Position numbers and translations under genes: made by a program
Part shown: piece by piece, positions 23,381 through 34,069 of the stretch
Layout of the letters: every line of letters starts with the position of its first letter
Numbering within the stretch: position 1 is the first letter of the stretch
NCBI GenBank assembly: GCA_015657535.1
Contig: JADHZB010001074.1
Coordinates: forward strand, 85,944 to 149,943
From: Nephromyces sp. MM_2019
Taxonomy: Eukaryota > Apicomplexa > Aconoidasida > Nephromycida
Direction: 5' to 3'
Length of the DNA stretch: 64,000 bases
The notes under the pieces: model-generated
Seen by the model: the letters and a program-made list of their open reading frames with translations, nothing else
Told to the model about the DNA's origin: nothing
Database searches by the model: none

Positions 23381-26300
23381 TTTCACCAGATGATCGCGAA
23401 AAATAACTCCAGGATAATGATTGGAAAATTGGCCTGCAGCAGACGTAATGACGCAACATAGTTAGTTATAGTGGCAAGTGCATTGATCTCACCCGATTTC
23501 AGATTTTTATCTTAATCTGAATAGAACACACATCTTACGCACTCCCACGTTGAATTCGGAGTTAAAAAGAGGGGCGCCCTGCAACGGTTACATCTAGCCA
23601 ATAATAATAGCTCTTGAAGAAGCCTCATAAATTTAACCAGGTTATGCGCAATATCTATTCGCTAAAGAAATTGTCGCCAAACTGCATGAAAGAGGTAGCC
23701 TAAAATCATTTCAAGTATCATTGGAACTTAATGAATACTCCCACTGACATATTTGCAAGATTGATTCGCTGCACCCAACTTATTAGATGATGCGAAATTA
23801 TGCATTTGCTTTATTCAAGATATGATGAGAAATATCTTCAGAAAATGCTTCTTCAATTAAGATCCATGGTGCATTATGTGTTCTAGGTTCTATAAAAACC
23901 ACTAAGATGTCAATCAATGAATCTAGCACCCCAAAGCACTGTAATTGATAAAGGATTTCTAGTTCAAATTAAATATGGAATCAAAAAAGAGAACTTAATA
24001 TGGTGCGATTTGGACAATGTAGCTCAAGCAAAATTCTGTCATACAAGTGAGGATGTGATAGTACTTTTTGGTTATGTACAGCATCAAAGTGAAAGTTGCT
24101 AAATGCCATGGCAGAATATTAATTGAAGAATTACAATCAACTAATATTTAAAAATATACGCCAGCTGTATAAGAAATCTACGGTGAAAATTTTAATAATG
24201 CGATTCTCGAGCAATATGTTCGAATAACCGTTATGTGCGCAATTTATGAAGAATAATAGCAGGTGCTACTGCCGTGCGCTGTTTCAAATAAGTTGATAGT
24301 TACTCTACGATTTAGGGAATATAACATGATGCAGGGAATAGTACACGGATGGGCTACTCCTTAGTTTCTACGTAAGTAATTACGTAGGGTCGCGTGCGCG
24401 CTACGCGGCGATATTTAGTTCGCTTACTGTTTTTTTGGGGTTACTATATGCCTTAAAATTCACATTGAAAATAGAAGTTTGCAGGATTCATTTGATTCTA
24501 CACAGCATGGCATAGTTGGTTTGAACTAGTACACGCACGAAATGCCCTGGACATTTTCATGTTAGTAATATTTTCACGATAGCGACTGGCCTGCGTGCAG
24601 AATAAAACCAACCATGTGTGCAGCAGGTATCTAAGTTCAGAAAAAATGCTTATTCACAGTCGCCATTTTTGCCAATAAAAAATTTCATATTGCTACCTCA
24701 AAACATGAGCTGCTAGTATCTTAGCAGAAATGCTCCTATCAGTGGTGGTAAAAAGAGCCCATTACGATGGCACAAGATACCAGGAAATATCGAAATTAAA
24801 AAGTGTGTACAGATCAAAAAGATATCCCGCGCATTCTAAGTGCTACGAAGTGCCAAACGTTATGAACCTACAGACGTAGAATAATTTCATCCATTTACAA
24901 TGAGTAAAATCACATAAACGAAAAATTTTAGTATGCTCGCGTATATTCATTCCTCCTGAGGGTTTATGCGAGCCCTCCTATGCATTCACTTACCGAGCCG
25001 AGATATTATGGCTCTTGTAATCCTATGCAAAAGGAACGATAACTATATATTCGATCCGTCAGGGTACTTCCTTAAGGCTTCAGTTAAATTTGCATGGAGA
25101 AATACTGACATCGAGGGGAATAACAGCTGATCGTTATACATGTACTCGCTATATAAGTACTGACGAAAAATTTTATTTGGTAATCCTTTGATGTATACAA
25201 AAAAATTACCGAAATAAAGTTTGTGAACTGTTCTACTGATCTCCGTGCTGCTGACTATGAGGCATGAGACGAATGATTAAGCCGTTTTCAGTAGGCGTAG
25301 TGTCGTGACGCTGTAGGTCTCACAAATGTTCAATTGGTGCCTGTTTTACACTCAACAAAGGCTGCAGCACATCAAAATAAGCCATCCCTTATTTGGTAGG
25401 AGTTTACCATGCCATGGTAACCGAATTAGCCGCCGTGTGCCGCGACTAAGCACCGCGTACGGGGCCCGTCCTGTCGCCGCTTCCCCTTTCCCACATTAGT
25501 TATTTATAGCCTAGTATAGACGGCAAGCCTACGTGACAGTATCTATCGACTGAGGGAATTTCGAAGTTTTCCGCACCTTTGGCAACGCTAAGTAGAAGGA
25601 ATACCGTTTGAAGGCAGCAGAACTTCCACATGATTACCCATGGCAGTTGACCTACCTTTAAGTTTTGAACAGCCCGTATTCTGAGTTACAACCATATAAA
25701 TAAGAAGCCCCAGCCTTTGGCAACAGCCGTCGGCCTACTACAAGTTCGTATTTCGAAAAAAAGCTTTCTGCTGGTAGCATAAGCCAATCTTCAGATGCGC
25801 TCCGTAAGAATTTCAAGCAAGGTACAGCGGAAAGCATAAAGTGGCAAACCATTGAGATTAGAGTACTTCATGTCAAAGGAGTGCTGCAGACCGCCCACTT
25901 ATGAATCCTTTCGTTGTCGCCTATGCGACATTTTGGATCTATCCTAGAAAAAGTGCATATAAAATATACGCGAGCGCGCTATACGTACCTGCTAAATTAA
26001 AAAAAAGTCGCTATCAGGCGCTACTGCATAGTGTGGAAAGAAGTCCGCAATGCTGTGGCTTATCCGTCGAGAAAATGAAATCAGCATACTTAGGGAGTAG
26101 GGAAGGGGCTGTATGACTCGGAGAATTAGTTACACATGGTATACACAATCGTTAAATGCTGTACTTGACGATTACTGCCGAATCTTCCATCCCACATCTT
26201 GTGCCTATATAACTTGCGTGCTTTATTGAAGAGTACCTAGGTTGGCAGTCTATTCTTCCGTAGAGGTTTACGACGGAGTGGCAAATGTTTACCGAGACAA

Positions 26301-27285
26301 TTGCATCGAGGGCGCTGGTTCAAATATCTACCCATTCATACTAAGGAAGTGATGCTATAATAACTTTCAGCATGTTAACAACAAATAATAGCACTCAGGA
26401 GTGCTGCTAATTAATGTAGGGAATCGCCTGCCGTGCCGGGCAAGTTACCGCTATCATAAAGCTACTGAGCAAAGTATCAATTGACTCTCGAATGAATCAC
26501 CAGTTGAAGCTGCAATGTAAGTAAAAAATCTTTACGCTAATAAATCAGACACTAAAATATATGCCAAAGAATTAGAAGAAATAAACATAGAAATTGGCTC
26601 AAAGATTTTATCTTTATGGATCCACAGTGTTTAATTCTACTGGGAATATATACGTACGTTACCCATGCATTTTTTCTCAGTAAGTTTTGTGGTGCTTGGT
26701 GCGCTCTAATTTGTTTAGCGTAACCATCCAAAAACTGGTTTTTATACAAGGCAGCTGACTAACTTGGTTTTCCAGTGACAATAAGAACGTGAAAAACATT
26801 GCAGAAAGCGATTGTATAATCAGCAAAGGGAGAAAAGTTCCACATCTCACTACAGTCCTTGTCAACAAGCCCTCTGATACAGGTTGGGTATCGAGTCATA
26901 TGGACCTCCGCAGTTACGCTACTCGAAATATTGTATTGGCTTATCGAAGCAGCAGTACACCTTGCAGCGAGAAAAAATAAATTCTTTGCAAAGAGCCTTA
27001 CTACCAAGCAGGGTATACATAGATGTCCAACAAACCGTGATATTTAAGGCTGCACATACGATTAATATGCAGTCCGCACAGGTAGACATGAAAGCTGCGG
27101 TTCAACAAGCCAATAGATATTTCATATACTCGTGGTTCTTCCAATTTCTAAAGGTAGAATCTTGCTTGATTATTCTACGGCTTTGGTATGCCATATTGCA
27201 CTTAGTTCTCTAAATAAGACTTTAAGTAGCTCTGTGCAATGGTAACTCAAATAGGTTCACCAAGCAACAACGAAGCAATATTATA
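23381..27285. other. Gene-poor interval between secreted protein and kinase
   Basis: Holds the 5' flank of the secreted protein and the 3' flank of the kinase gene. Short frames on both strands (23917-24102, 25658-25852, 25901-26116, 26759-27213) overlap each other on opposite strands and show no family motifs or credible splice partners. Confidence 0.45.
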
Positions 27286-30200
27286 TCAAACTCGCATCCA
27301 CTCGTGCGCGAGTATTTGTGCGATAACCGGTCTCTTGTTCAACGGCCCAAGCGCCCATCTAGCGACGCAAAAGAAACATACTTTTACGGTGAAACAAGGG
27401 AAAAAACTTTCATCAAATTTACATGTATACTTGCAACCAAATTTGTAAGGTCCAAAGCAAAAATTCACAGAACATAAAGCAACGCGCATATGTCATAAAA
27501 TCATACGAGGTAAAAACAATATTATACTAGTCGTAACCTACTTAAGAAGACTATATTGAAACGTGATAGTACAAAATTTTTGTACCTTAAGAGACTTTGA
27601 ACTGACTCTGTAAGATAAGGGAAGGCATCGAGGTTGATAGTAGGAAAGTTCCCTATTAGGGAGTCGTGATAATAATTCAGTAGCGTGTACCTGGAAGGAG
27701 AGTTATCAAAGGATGAATTACGGGGTAGGCATCATGAATTATTAACAAAAAATTCTTTTCATGAATATAACCCTAAGTCAACTTTTTCAGAGCCCAAAAA
27801 TTATAATAGTTAAATCGTTAAAAAGTTATTTCTAACAAATTAATTCCTTTTTTAAATATATCCTCTAGAAAAAATTTAATTAAAAAATAAAAAAGTTACT
27901 TGGTTGAAAATTTCGCAAGCGCAGATGCTACCCCACAACTGCCAAGCCAAATTAAGCGAAAAAAAGCATAGCAAGACACCAAACTCACTTTCCACGTATG
28001 ATCGGATGATGCCCAGTCAGCATTATAAATAGAGCGCATCCTGATGCCCATAAATCCCTCGAAATTCCATTAGTAGTAAGCTGACTTACACTCTCGGGAG
28101 GTATAAACGAATGTGAAGTCTCTTGCGAGAATTTAGCGAACAAGAATATTTTTAACCAAGTATCTTGTTAGATCATAATAAACTTTACATAAACTATTCG
28201 GCTCGTCTAAATTTATGTATACTGTGCCATCTAAAATATACCCAAGTTTATTGAAGTAGCGTTTAACCTTTGTTAGCTCAAATACTGCAAAGCATACACA
28301 TCTTCCTAGCAATCTAGAATAAAGTATGCAAAAAAAGTAAAACGACGCAGCAGGAGTTTGGAAAAAAAGACAAGTTAACAAGTTTGTGCTTACCAGGTTA
28401 ACAAACAGTAATAGTGGCTTTACTCAACAATTTGAAATACTCTGTACTTCTGTATTGCGCTAATAATCAAATCAATCCTATTTATGCAAAGTAGAGGAAA
28501 TATGCCGTGGCTGCCATCTATGGGAGTGCAAATATACTCAGAGTAGAGGGATTGTCTATGCTTAATCAGCTGAAAGAGCTACTGTCTATCAGAAAAACAA
28601 ATATGCTGCTACAAAATATTCTATAATTGCAAGGTCGCTAAAATATGTTCACTTAAATTGAAGCCACTGCTTCCAACACGTATCTTACAATCTAAACTTG
28701 AAGGAGCACAATTACTCATGATAGACGAAAAGTGGCTCACCGTACAAAAATACCCGAGCATTAAAAGGTTTTCTGTAATCAGCATGTTATTTAAGAAATA
28801 CCACGTTTTTTCACGAGCATAATTATTGCTTTACAACTAGACAAAATACTGACCACCATTTCCTACGGACAAGCCTTCTCGTAAGATTTTCAACCCTTCA
28901 AAATCAATCAACTTCACGTTAGTACTCTCCTTTGGTGGCTCGGTATGACAAAGAGAAAGCAAGGAACTTGGAATGGATGTGGGCTCCCAAGTGCGTGTAC
29001 CAGGATTCCATGTTATATGATTAACCATAGCTGAGTAGCAATTAATGGTACTATAAAACAATATAGCACACATTAAAATCGGGTAAAGCTTACTAAGTAT
29101 AAACAATCCGCAACTATATTATAAATTTCATTAGTGAAAGTGATCAAAAGTAAAAAGTATCCAAATAAAAGCTATATGCACCTGTCGTAGCTATGCCTGC
29201 AACAGAGCATATTTAAACAGGTGAATTAACGTGCATTAAAACACCACATGCTATGATATGAGACCCTAAGAGCTTAGAAAAAAAAAACACTGCAGATTTA
29301 AAGCAAAGTAATTACATTGCACAGAATATATCATCAGGAAGCAAATTTAGTAGAGCCAAAATGAAATGCACTGAAATAGGAATCTCGTATTTAGCCTATC
29401 ATTGCATGAAGCATTAGATTGCAACACCTCCAGGAAAATTGCATGAGAAATTCAAACTCTCGGACTAAAGACGTACAATTAATTATTCTTAAATGGGCCA
29501 AACAAGCGTACCATGTGTTAAACCTTTCACCACTATATTACTGGGTTTAACGTCAGAATGACAGTAATTCAACGAATGCAGATGGGCAAGGCCTTTGATA
29601 ATCTGCAAAGGGGAAACAAAGAGGACCATTCTTATCAATGGTTCCCAAAGAATTCACTTGCAATCTTGGTGTTTCGCTGTGCTTGTAAAAAACCTAGGCA
29701 AATGAAATGTACTCATGAGATTAAAAAATTCTGAAAAATAATTTTGGTGTATATGACAGCAGTAAATTGACAATAAAGCCAAAGGTACTATAAAGAAAAC
29801 CGCAGATTTAAAAAAACCGCTTCTTGAAGGATCAAAAAGGCATCTAAAGTTGCCTCAAAAAAAAATATAGCTCTATTTTAAAGCTTCTTCCATATTAAAT
29901 GTCTTTTTTAATAAAATTTCGTTCCTGTTTGAAGATTTCACGAGCTGCGTCTTCTCGAAAACAAGCAATTTTTTCCGGAGAGTCCTCTATTAGACCTAAA
30001 AAAACTCATAAGACATAAAATTCCGTGTTTGTGCAAAAATCGCACGAAAAAAAAATCCAGTAAAATGCAAAACGTAGCCTTGAAGTAGATATATTACATC
30101 TGTACATACTGCATACTCTTACATAGACCTTTAGGGAGTAGTGATACAAAACTGCTGGAAAAGCATCAAAGGTTTTACAGCATATAAATGCTTCTAGTTG

Positions 30201-32513
30201 GATAAATATCACAAAAGCTGTACCCAAAAAAGCTTTTATTTTACATGTATATCGAATGCAAAATATGAAGCAGCTAATTTTAGTAATAAAAGGTTTCGCA
30301 TATAAAGCTCAAATAGCCTCCCTGATAAGTATGAAGAGCTAGTCAGTTGCTCACCATTGTGCATGACACTATATGCACCATTCGCTCTTCTTTTCATTAA
30401 CATCTCACCAGAGTTTTCAAACAAAAACGATACCGCTTTAGCAGTCCAATAAACCTAAAAACATTCATTTTTTGAAAATTAAGAGGAATTTTTATCATAC
30501 AAAAATACTATAATACAAAGGCAACATACAATACCTTACACTCTGCTATATATATAACAGTTTTAGAAAAAATACCAAAAGATACGAAAAAAAATTCAAT
30601 GAAGACGTGCTTATTCAGCAGCTATATAGAAATACTGGTAATTCCTACTCGTATTAGGGATTTATTTATGCTTATCGATATGGCGACAGCTTAGTTTGTG
30701 AATAATCGGTAAAGAAGCTTCGTAGAGTATCATTTAAATACATATAAATACTTACGTGGTGCTATCTAAGGGCACATTGATAAAGACTTCAAACTAAAGT
30801 ACTGTAAGGGGCAAAAACAAGGCAAAGTTAACGGCCAGAATCAAGAAAAGCTAAACTAAAAGTGAGTAGTTCAAGTCGCTTGCCTTGATTGGGGAACAAA
30901 TGTTAGGGTGGCAAGAAATTCTCATGAGACGGAGTTGAGATTGCACCTGAATACGTCAGCAGAAAATTTATTAGCAGATTAACTTCCTCTAGCGCGTGTA
31001 TAACCCAAAATGATATAACAGATTTTTTCAAACCATTTCCTTAGCTAGTACTAAAAAAAAAACCTCCGTGATCTACAAGCACAAAAAATCACCCCGAAAG
31101 CACCTTGCCCTTCAAGGTGGCAAATATACCTCTTTCCTGGTATGATGGAGAATTAAAGCAAGTATTTTATATACAAAATATTATAAAAAAGCCCAGATTC
31201 TTCACTGCTACTCGATTTAGCATTGCATCTCACCCGAGAAAAAAATTTCGATAACTTACAATTTTCTCTACTTTCGATAAGGCTCGACCTTGTGTATCAT
31301 CCAAATCACACCAGGATGAGGAGTTTGATGAAAAATAGCTCTGCAGGATAGTTTTACGGAAAAAACTCAAAATCAAACATTGAATTACCACCAAACATAA
31401 GCTGAGAAAAAGCTCTAAATCAAATTTTACCAAACAGATTTCAATTTTACGATAAATTTTGAAAAGAAAATAAATCAATCGAATTTCACGTGGGGTAACT
31501 TATAAATCACATAATCCTACTTCACAAAGAGATAAAAATTGATAAATAAGCGTAAATATCCCTCCAAAAAGTATAAAAATACGGCCACATCCAAGGCGTA
31601 AATTCATTTTTTTCACACTGAAATTTTTTGAAAAATTTTCCCTAAAAAAAAAGTAAAACTAGCCATAGGAGACCAAATCTTTAAGGTTTGAGTGCAAAAA
31701 AGCTGGGAAACATTGCATCTTTTTGCAGCTGTTTACGCTCAACCAACAAAAAAAATACGACGAAAGCCGCTCAACCCAAACATCTTATACCAGAAAGCGC
31801 AGTAAAAGATGCTTTCTGCATAACTCTGCCATACTTGAAACAAAATTCATCTTGGAAGCTGGATTACAATATTTCATCCCGGGATTCGTGTAATGTAGTT
31901 TGATCGGAGATGATATCGTAGCAGCGTTTTTTCGTCATTTAAAAAATTACCAATGGAAATATTCACCATTAACTTGGCATTTCTGAGTATCGCAGTATAT
32001 TACGTGAAGAGCTTAAGATAGTTATACGTAAATATAAGCATGTGATCCGCGTAGGCTTTTTTTAAAGTTCTCTTCAATATCCAAGAAAAAGGGTTCAAAC
32101 AATGGAGGGTCCATATTTATAGCATACAAAAAAGCCTAAATAGAATCTGTTTTCAGCGTTAAATGGCAGCAGTCTAGAAGTAATGCAACACCGACCCGTA
32201 GAGCCAATATTAAAAAAATTAAGCTCTTGCTTACCTTCAAAATGAAAGTATCAGTCGTAACCTTATGCCGCAACGTATCCCTTCTCAACTCGTTCAACCC
32301 TCCATGTACCTTCACAAGTATGCAAGTCTTCCAGGAGCAGGCGCACAATGTTTTTAGCCATCGTAAGCTTGAAAATGGAATAAGTCGGAACTTTTCATCC
32401 TCAAAGTCGTCCCCTCGGTAATCAGGAACACTATCTTCGCCCGAAGCATCGTCAGAGGCCTGGAAAAAGTGATCTCTGGCCGCGAAAGTATCGTTTCGGC
32501 TGTCCGTAGTCAT
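27286..32513 (-). CDS. Divergent eukaryotic protein kinase, eleven exons
   Basis: Exons in transcript order: 32513-32235, 31340-31260, 31136-31104, 30946-30884, 30454-30355, 29995-29925, 29602-29524, 29030-28854, 28121-27989, 27690-27586, 27358-27286. Phases agree throughout and give 397 residues. Kinase subdomains appear in order: LMRISCHPNI (alphaC-beta4), AREIFKQIIKGLAHLHS (alphaE), CHSDVKPSNIVV (catalytic loop, HSD at 224-226), KLIDFEGLK (DFE at 278-280), SHSFIPPES (APE-like), RDLWASGCALFIMLTGHHPI (subdomain IX), FPYLTESVQSLLR and NKRPVIAQILAHEWMRV (subdomain XI). The catalytic Asp and Lys and the magnesium-binding Asp are present. HRD Arg is Ser, DFG Gly is Glu, and about 40 extra residues separate catalytic loop and DFE. 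The N-lobe is poorly conserved; FILK at the end of exon 1 may hold the beta3 Lys. It may be a divergent active kinase or a pseudokinase; the activation segment slightly recalls CaMKK-type kinases. The exon 9 acceptor (AAG) is weak. Two donors are not GT. Confidence 0.9.
29923..29924 (-). other. Apparent GA splice donor in the kinase gene
   Basis: Exon 6 ends TTCAAACAG and is followed by GAACGA, not GT. The two flanking exons join in phase into AREIFKQ-IIKGLAHLHS, an almost textbook alphaE helix, and reading on meets a stop within about 30 bases. A single T-to-A change from GTACGA would explain it, as would a rare non-canonical donor or a sequence error. Confidence 0.6.
30882..30883 (-). other. 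GC donor of a GC-AG intron in the kinase gene
   Basis: Exon 4 of the kinase ends ATCAAG and the intron begins GCAAGC, which is the known GC-AG intron consensus. The downstream exon at 30454 starts in the correct phase 0 and the protein reads through in kinase-like order. Confidence 0.75.
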
Positions 32514-32536
32514 TTCCAAGGTTTAAAAGTGAAACC

Positions 32537-32678
32537 AGTATATCGTATTATTACCTTCAAGTCAACCAAAAATCTACGAATGCAGAAGTTTGCCCGAGAG
32601 ACGAGCTAGTATATCATATTAGTATCTTCAAGCCAACTAAAAATCTACGAGTGAGAAACAAATTTCCCAGAGCTCGGA
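32537..32678. repeat. Two-copy 71-bp tandem duplication upstream of the kinase
   Basis: AGTATATC(G/A)TATTA begins at 32537 and again at 32608. Both copies continue with CTTCAAG(T/C)CAAC(C/T) and AAAATCTACGA. It starts about 25 bp from the kinase ATG, so it lies in the 5' UTR or proximal promoter. Confidence 0.85.
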
Positions 32679-33565
32679 AGGGAGCTTAATTTATTCTATT
32701 TAAAGTTACTATAGTCCTTACGCAAAAGTGTAGATTCAAGACAAATATAGATAAAGAACTTATCATACGTTCCGATAGACCTCTTGCAAACAAGTTTTTT
32801 ATGATGTAAAGCATCATATAGGTATCAAAGCAACCTCGGTGGGGGGGAAATACCGTTTTGAATGTATACCAAATTATCAGATGACTTTGGTATGACAGCC
32901 TTGTAACGAGGTTACGCGCTTTGAATAACCACCATCAGTATAGCAGTCATTGCAACAGAGGGACTTATGATGATGCTTTCTTTTCGAGAGTAAGTTGATT
33001 TTTCTACATAGCGAGCAGTATTGATCTTGAAGTGTGGGCTTGGCATCAAAATTGCTACGCCTGCAATTCTGGAAACACCAAGGGGAGGTTGCTGCAGTCT
33101 TTAGAAAGTACTAATATATGCTTTTGGCGACGAATATCCGCATTGGGAAAATTGGCTGTGTGGTACAATGACTGAGCTACATTTACATATATATGTGCCT
33201 TTAACGCATTTTTATAGCATATATATCTGTTCGCTACAACTTGGAACAATCACAGCTTGAAGTATTCGTGATCTTCATCAAAGTCATGTCGCAGGGAGGT
33301 TATCTTATCCTGCAATATTTACATAATTTTCCAACGAAGTCTCCTGGCCTGCTTTTTTTATGCCGCAGATTTCTCAGCCGCTTTGAGAAATAATTTGAAA
33401 TAAGAGGAAGAAGGAAGCATCGTACCACACCTTATATTTTTTGCCTTTTATCGAGTTTTTTATTACGTTGTGAAGGCAGCTATGCTTACTCCATAAAATT
33501 CAAAAGCTCACATCCATTTGCTTCCTTTAGATTGTATTATGATGTTTTCTTTGGTACTCAATGAT

Positions 33566-33700
33566 GGATGAAGGGATAGGTAATCTTCCATCTGTAGTAA
33601 AGGTAGTATGTGTAACACTATAATGATTGATTTGGTAATTATGTGGATAAAGGGAGGGAAGCTAATCTACCTTCTGTAATAAAGGCGGTATGTATAGTGC
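33566..33700. repeat. Two-copy 79-bp tandem duplication in the divergent region
   Basis: GGAT(G/A)AAGGGA begins at 33566 and again at 33645. Each copy is followed by a TAATCT and CTTCTGTA-like block and by TAAAGG(T/C)(A/G)GTATGT. It lies about 400 bp upstream of the thioredoxin-fold start. Confidence 0.8.
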
Positions 33701-34069
33701 ATCATCTCACTTTGTATAGTAGTTGAAGCCTTCGTTAGCGACCTCTTGCAGCGCTATGCTTTCGATAGTGGAGATGCTTGAATTTTTTTTGAAGCTGAAT
33801 TAAACTGTTTAGAGTACCTTACCTGGCTATTATGGTGCAAGGCACCGTCGTTAATTTTGATTGATATATTTGCGCCGCGAATCTGTCGTAGCCAGTGCTC
33901 TTGTGGTACAATCAAGAGAACTTGGTAAATGGGCTCCCCCGAGTATATGAATTCCCTAATTCTGCATATTCATTTCATACGTAACCTTTCTTAATTTTTG
34001 CAGCTACTAACAAGTTATGGCTTTCAAATTGCTTTCTTATTGTTACAGGCATACCGGCAACTCTTGAAG

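Larger units (their letters stand above)
32514..34069. promoter_or_regulatory. Divergent intergenic region between kinase and thioredoxin-fold genes
   Basis: About 1.5 kb separates two genes transcribed away from each other, so both promoters should lie here. It contains two separate tandem duplications (listed individually). No TATA-like or transcription factor motif is assigned. Confidence 0.5.

Noticed and set aside
26280..26330. GGTTCAAAT string resembling a tRNA T-arm
   Set aside because: No cloverleaf with acceptor and anticodon stems could be formed around it by eye.
26759..27007. Minus-strand frame ending HVLIVTGKPS that resembles kinase subdomain IX
   Set aside because: The true subdomain IX of the kinase gene is in exon 28121-27989 (RDLWASGCALFIMLTG). 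This frame has no in-phase splice link and overlaps open frames on the other strand.
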